A stretch of 64,000 bases of DNA from Marilutibacter penaei (GTDB lineage Bacteria; Pseudomonadota; Gammaproteobacteria; Xanthomonadales; Xanthomonadaceae): assembly GCF_014145395.1 (NCBI RefSeq), contig NZ_JACHTE010000001.1, positions 248,001 through 312,000 of the forward strand, in the 5' to 3' direction. Position 1 is the first letter of the stretch; the number at the start of each line of letters is the position of its first letter. Shown in pieces: positions 40,887-48,711 of this stretch. The translations under genes were made by a program, and so were the position numbers. The notes beneath the pieces were generated by a model that had not been told where the DNA came from, did no database searches, and saw only the letters and a list, made by a program, of their open reading frames with translations.

Positions 40887-41107
40887 GTGCTGCTCCTCGA
40901 TGGCCGGGCGAGACACGCCGACGATACTGGCGAAACGTGCAGCCCTACCGGATGCGGCCAATACCCATGCCGCCGATACGCCGACACCGAGCTGCCACAA
41001 GATACGGTTGCCCGGCGGGACATCGCCCGATGCGGCAGCGGGGCACGTCCAAGGGCAAGCCCGACGCACCTCGAGGTGCCCTCATTCGAGACGACGGTCG
41101 ACCATGA

Positions 41108-41133
41108 AAAAAGCCAGGCAATGCCTGGCTTTT
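41108..41133 (-). terminator. Terminator of the nrdJ cluster
   Basis: Stem AAAAGCCAGG / CCTGGCTTTT around loop CAATG; read on the minus strand it ends in a run of six T. It lies 23 bp past the nrdJb stop. The remainder of the 40887-41155 gap shows nothing I can support. Confidence 0.8.
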
Positions 41134-41155
41134 CAACGTGCAGCCGCGAGGGCCC

Positions 41156-41986
41156 TCAACCGCACTTGCTGTAGCCGCAGTTCAGGCAGGTCGCACAACC
41201 GTCCATGATCACCAGCGCCTTCGTGCTGCATTTGTGGCACATCGTGGCCGAGGGCGGGAAGGACACACCGCCGTCGCCGGTGACTTCGACGTCCTCTTCG
41301 CGGCGCTCGGCGCGCACGCGCGGCTCTGGGAACAGCTCGCCGCTGCGGTCGTCGCGCGGGGGCAGTTCGCTTACGTCAGAGTTTTTTTTTGAGTCGAGGG
41401 CGGCGTAGGCGGCGCGCTTCTCGGCGATCAGGCTGCGCTGGGCCTCGCTCAGCTCGGGGTCCTTGATCATGCCGATGGACTTCAGGTGGTCCTCGACGAT
41501 GCTGCCCAGTTCGGCGACCAGCGAGGGCATGTACACGCCACCGGCCTTGAAGTAGCCGCCGCGCGGGTCGAACACGGCCTTCATCTCCTCGACCAGGAAC
41601 GTCACGTCGCCGCCCTTGCGGAACACCGCGGACATGATGCGGGTCAGCGCGACGATCCACTGGAAGTGGTCCATGTTCTTCGAGTTTATGAAGATCTCGA
41701 AGGGACGGCGGTGTTCGTGTTCGCTGCCGGCGTTGAGCACGATGTCGTTGATCGTGACGTACAGCGCGTGCTCGAACAGCGGCGTCTTGAGCTTGTAGGT
41801 GGAACCGACCAGGGTCTCGGGGCGCTCGATGCGCTCGTGCATCTGGATGACGTTGTCGGACTGGGCTTCCGCTTCGGCGGTCTCCCGGCGCACGGCCTCG
41901 GCCTTGGCTGCTTCCGCCTGCCTGGCCTTGTCCTCCGGGGTGACGACGCTGTAGCCCTTGATTTTCTTGTCGATCTTGACCGTCAT
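41156..41986 (-). CDS. nrdJb: B12-dependent ribonucleotide reductase small part, NrdJb (TSCPD domain)
   Basis: 276 aa, the separately encoded C-terminal part of the class II ribonucleotide reductase. The central TSCPD-type domain (HRRPFEIFINSKNMDHFQWIVALTRIMSAVFRKGGDVTFLVEEM) is followed by a linker and a Cys-rich tail (CHKCSTKALVIMDGC, then ATCLNCGYSKCG) that in the family re-reduces the active site. AGGAG precedes the ATG by 8 bp. Odd: an A9 run (41382-41390) encodes SKKN, and a one-base slip either way ends translation within a few codons, removing the Cys tail. Downstream of the histone-like gene, same strand. Confidence 0.92.
   Translation of the reverse strand: MTVKIDKKIKGYSVVTPEDKARQAEAAKAEAVRRETAEAEAQSDNVIQMHERIERPETLVGSTYKLKTPLFEHALYVTINDIVLNAGSEHEHRRPFEIFINSKNMDHFQWIVALTRIMSAVFRKGGDVTFLVEEMKAVFDPRGGYFKAGGVYMPSLVAELGSIVEDHLKSIGMIKDPELSEAQRSLIAEKRAAYAALDSKKNSDVSELPPRDDRSGELFPEPRVRAERREEDVEVTGDGGVSFPPSATMCHKCSTKALVIMDGCATCLNCGYSKCG
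41382..41390 (-). repeat. Homopolymer A9 tract inside nrdJb
   Basis: Nine A residues on the coding strand in codons TCA AAA AAA AAC. Adding one A gives TCA AAA AAA AAA CTC TGA; losing one gives TCA AAA AAA ACT CTG ACG TAA. It is very unusual in such GC-rich DNA. Confidence 0.9.
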
Positions 41987-42031
41987 CGGTCCAACTCCTG
42001 CGGTGGTGCGTGCTGCTCTATGTTCCGGAAC

Positions 42032-42057
42032 CCCCTCCCCCACCTGCGGGGGAGGGG
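42032..42057. repeat. Perfect GC hairpin between histone-like gene and nrdJb
   Basis: CCCCTCCCCC / GGGGGAGGGG around loop ACCTGC. There is no T tract, so it is more likely an mRNA-stabilising or partial attenuating hairpin than a full terminator. Confidence 0.6.
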
Positions 42058-42075
42058 TACGGCTCGGGGCATTGC

Positions 42076-42750
42076 TTACTTCTTTTTCGCGGCCTTCTTC
42101 GCGGCCTTCTTTGCCGGCGCCTTCTTCGCGACGGCCTTCTTCGCGGCGGCCTTCCTGGCGGGCGCCTTCTTCACGGCCTTGCCGGCCGTCTTCTTCGGTG
42201 CGGCTTTCTTGACGGCCTTCTTTGCCGCGGACTTGCGGGCCGTCTTCTTCGCGGCCTTCTTCGCCGTGGCTTTCTTCACGGCTTTCTTCACGGCTTTCTT
42301 CGCGGCGGACTTCTTCACGGCCTTCTTCGCCGTCGCCTTCTTGACGGCCTTCTTCGCAGCCGCCTTCTTCGCGGTCTTTTTCGCCGTCTTCCTGGCCGCG
42401 GCCTTCTTCACGGCCTTCTTTGCCGGCTTCTTCTTCGCGGTGGCTTTCTTGCCGACGCCCTGTGCCTTCAGGGCCGCAGCCTCCTTCTTGGCGCTCGCGC
42501 TGGCGCCGGCCAGCTTCGTCTTCGCCTTCTTGACCGCCGACTTGGTGGCCTTGCGTGCCTTCGCTGCGCCGTCGCCCGCCGCCTTGCCCGCGGACGCGGC
42601 GCTCTGCTGGGCTTTCTTGCGGGCGCGGGCGGCGGCCTTGCGGACCGACTTCACGACGTCTTCGGCCTTGTGCGAGACGGTGCTGCCGGCGCTCGACGCG
42701 GCCTCCGCCATCTGCGACAGGGTTGCGGTTACTCCATTGCCGTTGCTCAT
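42076..42750 (-). CDS. Histone-H1-like Lys/Ala-rich DNA-binding protein
   Basis: 224 aa. The N-terminal ~60 residues are ordinary helix (SAGSTVSHKAEDVVKSVRKAAARARKKAQQ); the rest is a run of degenerate Ala-Lys repeats of the type KKAVKKAAAKKA, ending AAKKAAKKK. Such proteins bind DNA non-specifically and condense the nucleoid, like Hc1/Hc2 and AlgP. AGGAGG lies 4 bp before the ATG. The repetitive DNA opens long frames on both strands, but only this one has a ribosome-binding site and sensible composition. It sits between the two nrdJ parts. Confidence 0.88.
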   Translation of the reverse strand: MSNGNGVTATLSQMAEAASSAGSTVSHKAEDVVKSVRKAAARARKKAQQSAASAGKAAGDGAAKARKATKSAVKKAKTKLAGASASAKKEAAALKAQGVGKKATAKKKPAKKAVKKAAARKTAKKTAKKAAAKKAVKKATAKKAVKKSAAKKAVKKAVKKATAKKAAKKTARKSAAKKAVKKAAPKKTAGKAVKKAPARKAAAKKAVAKKAPAKKAAKKAAKKK

Positions 42751-43014
42751 GTGCCCTCCTCACGGGCGTTTCGTCTGGTGCCTGGAAACACGTCAAACAA
42801 CTGCGTCGATACTGCGTGGAGCACCGGGTCGCGGCGCGGGCCGGGGCCGGGTTCCGAGGGCGATGCTATACCTGCCGTGGATGCAATCAAGCTGCGCGCG
42901 GACGGGCGGTGGAGGCAGGTGGCGGACGCCCTGTGGCCGCCACCCCGGGGCGTAACGGCCGCCCCCGCCTTCGGGCACCGGGCGAACCGCAGCAGCTGCG
43001 GTTCGCGACGGGGC

Positions 43015-45162
43015 TCAGAACTTGCCGTAATAGCCCTCCTTGAGGGCGTCGAACAGGTTGGCGGCGGTGTGCATCTCGCCGTCGTACTCGATCTGTTCGT
43101 TGCCCTTGACCTCCACCACCTGCCCATCGTCCAGCTCGAAGCGATAGAGGGTGTTCTCGAGGTCGGCCTCCTTCACCAGCACGCCCTGGAAGGCCGCCGG
43201 GTTGAAACGGAAGGTGGTGCACCCCTTGAGGCCCTGCTTGTGGGCGTAGGTGTAGATGTCCTTGAAGTCCTCGTACGGGTAGTCCGTCGGGACGTTCGCG
43301 GTCTTGGAGATCGAGCTGTCGACCCACTTCTGCGCCGCGGCCTGCACGTCCACGTGCGCCTTCGGGGTGATGTCGTCGGCGGCGATGAAGTAGTCGGGGA
43401 GCTTCGCTTCGGCGTCCTCGCTGAACGGCATCGCCTTCGGGTTGACCAGCTCACGGTAGGCGAGCAGCTCGAACGAGAAGACGTCGACCTTCTCCTTCGA
43501 CTTCTTGCCCTCGCGGATCACGTTGCGGCTGTAGTGGTGCGCGAACGAGGGCTCGATGCCGTTGGAGGCGTTGTTGGCCAGCGACAGCGAGATCGTGCCG
43601 GTCGGCGCGATCGAGCTGTGGTGGGTGAAGCGGCAGCCGACCTCGGCCAGCTCGTCGACCAGCTTCGGCGCGGCCTCGGCGACGCGCTGCATGTAGCGGC
43701 TGTAGCGCGCGTGCAGCACCCGGCCCGGGATCTGCTTCCCGACCTTCCAGCCGTCCTTCACCATCTCCGGGCGCTTGCGCAGCATCTCGGCGGTGACTTC
43801 GAAGTTCTCGACCATGATCGGCGCCGGTCCCTTCTCGCGCGCCAGCTCCAGGCCCATCTCCCAGCCGGCGACCGCCATTTCCTTCGCGATGCGCTCGGTG
43901 AACTCGCAGGAGTCGGCCTCGCCGTACTTCATGCGCAGCATGGTCAGGGTGCTGCCCAGGCCGAGGAAGCCCATGCCATGGCGGCGCTTGCGCATGATCT
44001 CGTCGCGCTGCTGCTGCAAGGGCAGGCCGTTGATCTCGACGACGTTGTCGAGCATCCGGGTGAAGACGCGGACGACCTCCTTGTATTCCTCCCAGTCGAA
44101 CTCGGCCTTGTCGGTGAACGCGTTGCGGACGAACTTGGTCAGGTTGACCGAGCCCAGCAGGCAGGCGCCGTAGGGCGGCAGCGGCTGCTCGCCGCAGGGG
44201 TTGGTCGCGCGGATGGTCTCGCACCACCAGTTGTTGTTCATCTCGTTGACGCGGTCGATCAGGATGAAGCCCGGCTCGGCGTAGTCGTACGTCGAGACCA
44301 TGATCATGTCCCACAGGTGCCGCGCGCGGATGTGCCCGTAGACCTTGCAGGCGACCAGACCGTCGTCGCGGACGATGTAGTTGCGGTGGGTCGGCCAGTC
44401 GCGCCAGACCACCTGCGACGCGTCGTCGAGGTCGAGCTCGGTCTTTTCCTTCTTGCTGAGCGGGAACACCAGCGGCCAGTCGGCATCCTGGTCGACGGCC
44501 TCCATGAAGCCGTCGGTGATCAGCAGCGACAGGTTGAACTGGCGCAGGCGGCCGTCCTCGCGCTTGGCGCGGATGAAGTCCTTCACGTCCGGGTGGGACA
44601 CGTCGAAGGTGCCCATCTGCGCGCCGCGGCGGCCACCGGCCGAGGACACGGTGAAGCACATCTTGTCGTAGATATCCATGAAGGACATCGGGCCGGAGGT
44701 ATACGCGCCGGCGCCGGCCACGAAGGCACCCTTCGGGCGCAACGTGCTGAACTCGTAGCCGATGCCGCAGCCCGCCTTCAGGGTCAGGCCGGCCTCGTGG
44801 ACCTTGTCGAGGATCCCGTCCATCGAGTCCTGGATGGTCCCGGACACGGTGCAGTTGATCGTGCTGGTGGCCGGCTTGTGCTCCAGCGCACCGGCGTTGG
44901 ACGTGATGCGGCCGGCGGGGATCGCCCCGCGGCGCAGCGCCCACACGAAACGCTCGTACCAGTACTTCTGCTTCTCGGTGTCCGGCTCGGCATCGGCCAG
45001 CGCGCGCGCCACCCGCTGGTAGGTCGCATCGATGTCCGCGTCCACCGCCTCGCCCGTCTTGGTCTTCAGCCGGTACTTCTTGTCCCAGATGTCCAGGGAC
45101 GCAGGCTGCAACTGGATGTCCCTTGCCGCCGGCTTGACTGCCTCGAGGCGCACCGTACTCAT
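43015..45162 (-). CDS. nrdJa: Class II (adenosylcobalamin-dependent) ribonucleotide reductase catalytic subunit
   Basis: 715 aa, reduces ribonucleotides to deoxyribonucleotides with a radical generated from adenosylcobalamin, independent of oxygen. Motifs: TINCTVSGTI (Cys104, one of the redox pair), NPCGEQPLPPYGACLLGSVNL with the radical Cys323 and Cys334, and HHSSIAPTGTISLSLANNASNGIEPSF in the barrel. The C-terminal Cys tail is missing here and supplied by nrdJb. ATG 45162 has GAGGA and AGGA upstream. The long leader carries NrdR-box-like repeats. Confidence 0.95.
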   Translation of the reverse strand: MSTVRLEAVKPAARDIQLQPASLDIWDKKYRLKTKTGEAVDADIDATYQRVARALADAEPDTEKQKYWYERFVWALRRGAIPAGRITSNAGALEHKPATSTINCTVSGTIQDSMDGILDKVHEAGLTLKAGCGIGYEFSTLRPKGAFVAGAGAYTSGPMSFMDIYDKMCFTVSSAGGRRGAQMGTFDVSHPDVKDFIRAKREDGRLRQFNLSLLITDGFMEAVDQDADWPLVFPLSKKEKTELDLDDASQVVWRDWPTHRNYIVRDDGLVACKVYGHIRARHLWDMIMVSTYDYAEPGFILIDRVNEMNNNWWCETIRATNPCGEQPLPPYGACLLGSVNLTKFVRNAFTDKAEFDWEEYKEVVRVFTRMLDNVVEINGLPLQQQRDEIMRKRRHGMGFLGLGSTLTMLRMKYGEADSCEFTERIAKEMAVAGWEMGLELAREKGPAPIMVENFEVTAEMLRKRPEMVKDGWKVGKQIPGRVLHARYSRYMQRVAEAAPKLVDELAEVGCRFTHHSSIAPTGTISLSLANNASNGIEPSFAHHYSRNVIREGKKSKEKVDVFSFELLAYRELVNPKAMPFSEDAEAKLPDYFIAADDITPKAHVDVQAAAQKWVDSSISKTANVPTDYPYEDFKDIYTYAHKQGLKGCTTFRFNPAAFQGVLVKEADLENTLYRFELDDGQVVEVKGNEQIEYDGEMHTAANLFDALKEGYYGKF

Positions 45163-45831
45163 GCTGTTCCTGTCTCCTCGCTCGGGCCCGGCCATGCCGT
45201 GCCTCCAGGGTTCTTGTGTCAAATCATTTCGGAGTGGTTCCCGGCGCCGCCTGCGGTCGGGAATTCCGGGGCCGAGGCCCCCGGCGGCAACGTCGTCGGG
45301 AACCGACGCGCATGCCCGCAGCTGCGGAAACCGCGCCACGGACGATCCTGTTGTGCGACCGGCTGGAACCGGGTCAATGCTTTCACGCGCCACACCCCCA
45401 TGCGGGCGTCGAGCCAACCCAGGCCTCGGTGTCGGGCGGCACCCGGGCGGCACCCGGGCAGAACCCTGGACTGTAAAACCCTAGGCTTGGGCTCCCGCGG
45501 CCTTCACAACCACAAGATGTTGTGTCGCCGCGGGGGTCCAAACTACGCGCCGGGGGATGGGGTGTCAACGCCTTTTTCCCGGATGCACGCCGCGCATGCC
45601 CCGTCCCCCGACAGGGGTGGCCCCGGCCCATTCGAACGCCAGGAACGTGACACATGCACGGTAGGCGCTTCGACGTCGTCACTCCAGGCCCGGCCGGGAC
45701 TTCATGGCGCATTTATAGCGACTGGGCGAGACTGGACCTGAACGAGGGCCCGGGGAACGCGTGTAGGGCCCACCCTTCCCATGCCGCACCCACGGCGTAT
45801 GCCGTCGCGCGGTCCGCCACGCCCGGTTGCC
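45163..45831. other. Long divergent region between nrdJa and the HtrA gene
   Basis: About 670 bp without credible genes. It holds the NrdR-like box pair (45478-45525), a direct repeat of GGGCGGCACCC (45434-45457), and an AT-richer patch (TTTATAG near 45711) about 120 bp upstream of htrA that may be part of its promoter. I looked for a B12-box of a cobalamin riboswitch in the ~315-nt nrdJa leader and did not find one. Confidence 0.6.
45478..45525. promoter_or_regulatory. Tandem NrdR-box-like sites
   Basis: Two imperfect 16-bp palindromes, ACCCTAGGCTTGGGCT (45478-45493) and CCACAAGATGTTGTGT (45510-45525), with centres 32 bp apart, about three helical turns. That is the usual layout of NrdR sites ahead of ribonucleotide reductase genes. 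The second matches the ACAC-N8-GTGT pattern better than the first. They lie about 315 bp upstream of nrdJa. Confidence 0.45.
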
Positions 45832-47268
45832 ATGTCCAACGCCGCCAAGACCCTGCTCGCCCTGACCCTGGCCGCTGCCTTCGGCGGATTTGCCGCCACC
45901 GCCCTGCGCGATGGCCTGCAACCGCCGGCCCAGGCCGCCCCGGCCGCATCGCCGGTCGCGCCGGCCACGACCGGCGCCCTGCCTGCCGTGGTCGACGGCC
46001 AGCCACTGCCCTCGCTCGCGCCGATGCTGTCCCGGGTGACCCCGGCGGTGGTCAGCGTCCATACCAAGCAGCGCGTGCGCACCAGCCCGTTCGGCAACGA
46101 TCCGATCTTCCGTCGCATGTTCCCGGAGCTGAGCCAGGAGCGCATCAACGAGTCGCTGGGGTCCGGCGTGATCGTCGATGCCCGGCAGGGCTACATCCTG
46201 ACCAACCACCACGTGATCGAAGGCGCGGACGAGGTCGCGGTGACGCTGTCCGACGGCCGCACGGTCCCGGCGAGTTTCGTCGGATCGGACCCCGACACCG
46301 ACGTCGCGCTGATGCAGGTGAGCGCGGACGGCCTGCAGGCGTTGCGGCTGGCCTCGATGGACCGGCTGCAGGTGGGCGACTTCGTGGTCGCGGTCGGCAA
46401 CCCGTTCGGGATCGGCCAGACCGTCACCTCGGGCATCGTCTCGGCGGTGGGCCGATCAGGCCTGCGCGGCCTCGGCTACCAGAACTTCATCCAGACCGAC
46501 GCGTCGATCAATCCCGGCAACTCCGGCGGCGCACTGGTCAACCTGGATGGCGAACTGGTCGGCATCAATACCGCCAGTTTCAACCCGCGCGGAAGCATGG
46601 CCGGCAACATCGGCCTGAGTTTCGCCATCCCGATCGGCCTGGCCCGCAACATCATGGACCAGCTGATCGCGAACGACGGCGTGGTGATCCGTGGGGCCCT
46701 GGGGGTGGAGACGCAGGCGCTGACGCCGCAACTGGCCGACGGCCTGGGCATCGATGAGGCCCGGGGCGCGGTGGTGACGCGGGTGTTCCGCGACTCCGGC
46801 GCCGCGCAGGCCGGCCTGCAGGTGGGCGACGTGATCGTGTCCGCCAACGGCGAGCGCATCGACGACCCGGACGCCCTGCGCAATTTCGAGGGCCTCCAGC
46901 CAGTGGGCGAACAGGTGACCCTGGACGTGCGCCGCAAGGCGCGCAGCCTGCAGCTCACCGTTCCCCTGCAGGCGCAGCCGCGCGCCATTGCGGGCGGCGA
47001 CCTCGACGATCGCCTCGACGGGGCCACCTTCGCGGAACTGCCGGCCCGCCTGCGCCAGAGCGGCGCCAACGGCGTCCTGGTCGAGTCCGTGGAGGAGGGC
47101 AGCCGCGCGGCCGGCAGCGGCCTGCGGGCCGGCGACGTGGTGGTGGCCGCCAACAGCGGCCGCTTCGACGACCTGGCCGGCTTCCGCACGGGCTTCACAC
47201 AGGCTCCGGCACAGTTGGTGCTCCGCATCGTGCGCGGTGGACGCCCGTACAACGCATTGATGCGCTGA
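45832..47268 (+). CDS. HtrA/DegQ-family periplasmic serine protease
   Basis: 478 aa. An N-terminal signal or anchor (TLLALTLAAAFGGFAATAL), a trypsin-like domain with triad His127 (TNHHVIEGADE), Asp157 (DPDTDVALMQV) and Ser231 (NPGNSGGALVN), then two PDZ domains (about 290-375 and 395-478). It degrades or refolds damaged envelope proteins. ATG 45832 is chosen because the signal peptide begins there; an in-frame start at 45781 adds a non-hydrophobic stretch. It is followed 21 bp on by the YqjD-like gene. Confidence 0.95.
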   Translation: MSNAAKTLLALTLAAAFGGFAATALRDGLQPPAQAAPAASPVAPATTGALPAVVDGQPLPSLAPMLSRVTPAVVSVHTKQRVRTSPFGNDPIFRRMFPELSQERINESLGSGVIVDARQGYILTNHHVIEGADEVAVTLSDGRTVPASFVGSDPDTDVALMQVSADGLQALRLASMDRLQVGDFVVAVGNPFGIGQTVTSGIVSAVGRSGLRGLGYQNFIQTDASINPGNSGGALVNLDGELVGINTASFNPRGSMAGNIGLSFAIPIGLARNIMDQLIANDGVVIRGALGVETQALTPQLADGLGIDEARGAVVTRVFRDSGAAQAGLQVGDVIVSANGERIDDPDALRNFEGLQPVGEQVTLDVRRKARSLQLTVPLQAQPRAIAGGDLDDRLDGATFAELPARLRQSGANGVLVESVEEGSRAAGSGLRAGDVVVAANSGRFDDLAGFRTGFTQAPAQLVLRIVRGGRPYNALMR

Positions 47269-47289
47269 CCCCACCCAAGAGGAATTTCC

Positions 47290-47649
47290 ATGAGCCCGAC
47301 CTCCACTGAATCGATGAAGTCTCACCTCGGCGAAGCCGGCACCCATGCCAAGGCCGCCGCCAGCCACACGGCCGAGGCCATGCGGGGCGCGACCGGCGCC
47401 GCCGCCGACGAGCTGCGCCTGGGCAAGGCCAACGTGAAGGCCGACCTCGCCGATGGCGCGCTGGCCGGGCTGGCCGCCGCGGAGGACCTGAGCGGCGCGG
47501 CGAAGGAACAGATGGACGCGCTGATGGACAAGAGCCGCGACCTGGTCGACAGCGCCGCCGAGCTGGTGCGCGAGCGCCCGCTGGCCTCGTTCGCGGTCGC
47601 CTTCGCGGCGGGCTTCGTGATCGCCAAGCTGGCCCGTGGCAGCAAGTAA
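47290..47649 (+). CDS. YqjD/ElaB-like (DUF883-type) tail-anchored protein
   Basis: 119 aa: a long amphipathic helical region (residues 1-90, rich in Ala, Asp, Lys) and one C-terminal helix (LASFAVAFAAGFVIAKLARGSK) preceded by RERP, the arrangement of ElaB/YqjD proteins that anchor to the inner membrane and bind ribosomes in stationary phase in E. coli. AGAGGAA lies about 6 bp before the ATG. First gene of a four-gene run with YqjE-, YqjK- and AI-2E-like proteins. Confidence 0.82.
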   Translation: MSPTSTESMKSHLGEAGTHAKAAASHTAEAMRGATGAAADELRLGKANVKADLADGALAGLAAAEDLSGAAKEQMDALMDKSRDLVDSAAELVRERPLASFAVAFAAGFVIAKLARGSK

Positions 47650-47655
47650 GCCTTG

Positions 47656-48312
47656 ATGCAGCCGGTTCCCCCGAAAGCGACCCCGTCGGTCGACAAGGGG
47701 CTGTCCGAGGCGGAGCGCGAGGCACTCAAGGCCCGGGTGCGCGAACGCGAGGCCCGGCAGTCCGAACGCCTGCGCGAACAGGCCGCCCAACCGGACGAGG
47801 ACGCCGTACCGCCCGACCTGCTCGAAGCCCTGCAACAGCTGGGGGCGACCGGGCGGGCGGGCCTGGTGGCGGCGCTGGACGCGACCCGTGCGTTCCGTTC
47901 GCTGCTGTCCGCCGACTTCTCCCTGGCCCGCAGCGCGCTTGGACGGACGCTCGCCTTCACCGGCGTGGCGATCGCCTTCGGTGCCTCATCCTGGCTGCTG
48001 CTGATGGCGGTGGTGATCTCGGTGCTCAACCGCCAGTTCGGCATGGGCCTGACCGCGGCCGTGCTCACCACCGCGCTCGCCAGTTGCCTGGTCACCTGGT
48101 TCGCCGGCTGGCAGGCGATGCGCTACTTCGAGCACACCCGCATGCAGGCCACGCGACGCCAGCTGGCCCGGCTGGGCATCGGTGAACTCGCCGACTTCAT
48201 GCCCACCGCGGACTCGGCCGAGTCCGCCCGGCAGACCGCCCGCCACCCGCCCCGCGACGCCAACGGCCAGCCGCCGAAGGACGAGCGCGGCGTGGAAGTG
48301 ACGCCGCCCTGA
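47656..48312 (+). CDS. YqjE-like / phage-holin-family membrane protein
   Basis: 218 aa. A charged N-terminal helix, then two closely spaced transmembrane helices (about 100-122 and 131-155), and a polar, disordered tail. This layout matches YqjE and the putative Actinobacterial holin-X/phage_holin_3 grouping. Not from a phage: it follows the YqjD-like gene by 6 bp as in E. coli yqjD-yqjE. ATG 47656 chosen over TTG 47653. Confidence 0.82.
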   Translation: MQPVPPKATPSVDKGLSEAEREALKARVREREARQSERLREQAAQPDEDAVPPDLLEALQQLGATGRAGLVAALDATRAFRSLLSADFSLARSALGRTLAFTGVAIAFGASSWLLLMAVVISVLNRQFGMGLTAAVLTTALASCLVTWFAGWQAMRYFEHTRMQATRRQLARLGIGELADFMPTADSAESARQTARHPPRDANGQPPKDERGVEVTPP

Positions 48313-48333
48313 GCCGGCCAACACGGAGCCGCG

Positions 48334-48711
48334 ATGAGTTTCGACCAGCTGATCAAGAAAGTGCACCAGGCCGAGGACGCGGTGGAAGCGCATGAGCGCG
48401 CGTTCAGCGCCGACATGCGGCAGATGAAGCGATCCTGGCGGGCGATGTGGACCCCGGGCCGCCTCATCGTGGCGGGCCTGGTCAGCGGGTTCGCGGTCGG
48501 CAAGGCCCAGCCGCTGAGCGTGGCCGCCCGCAGTGGTGGACTGCTGCGCCTGGTGTCGGTCGCCTCCACCCTGTTCGCCGGCACCGGCGCACGCCAGGCC
48601 GCGGACGATGCCGAAGACGCCGCCGACATGGCCGCGCATGCCGCCCGGGCGAGCGACGCGGCCACGGCAACCGCCGCCACCGCGGCGGCCGGTGACCCGC
48701 CCGTCCCATGA
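48334..48711 (+). CDS. Small envelope protein, YqjK-like position
   Basis: 125 aa. A helical N-terminal half (MSFDQLIKKVHQAEDAVEAH), a weak membrane segment (RLIVAGLVSGFAVGKA), and an Ala/Asp-rich tail. Sequence similarity to YqjK is not certain, but the order YqjD-YqjE-this gene fits the E. coli operon. Its stop overlaps the next ATG as ATGA. Confidence 0.72.
   Translation: MSFDQLIKKVHQAEDAVEAHERAFSADMRQMKRSWRAMWTPGRLIVAGLVSGFAVGKAQPLSVAARSGGLLRLVSVASTLFAGTGARQAADDAEDAADMAAHAARASDAATATAATAAAGDPPVP

Noticed and set aside
41156-42796. 546-codon minus-strand frame fusing an alternate frame of the histone-like gene to nrdJb
   Set aside because: The upstream half is the Lys-repeat gene read out of frame. 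NrdJb has its own AGGAG and ATG at 41986.
41486-42955. Plus-strand frame rich in Phe/Ala opposite the histone-like gene
   Set aside because: Reverse complement of AAG/GCC repeats gives FFAAFF; no start signal.
45163-45480. Possible cobalamin riboswitch before nrdJa
   Set aside because: No B12-box or matching helices could be seen by eye; repeats there are simple GC-rich copies. A covariance search would settle it.
42010-45741. Very long open frame (1243 codons) on the plus strand across nrdJa and the histone-like gene
   Set aside because: Antisense to nrdJa, whose motifs are intact. Such frames arise from GC-rich codon structure. No ribosome-binding site or domain.
47656-48312. Phage holin as evidence of a prophage
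   Set aside because: The holin-like name comes from the YqjE fold; neighbours match the chromosomal yqjD-yqjE arrangement and no other phage genes are present.
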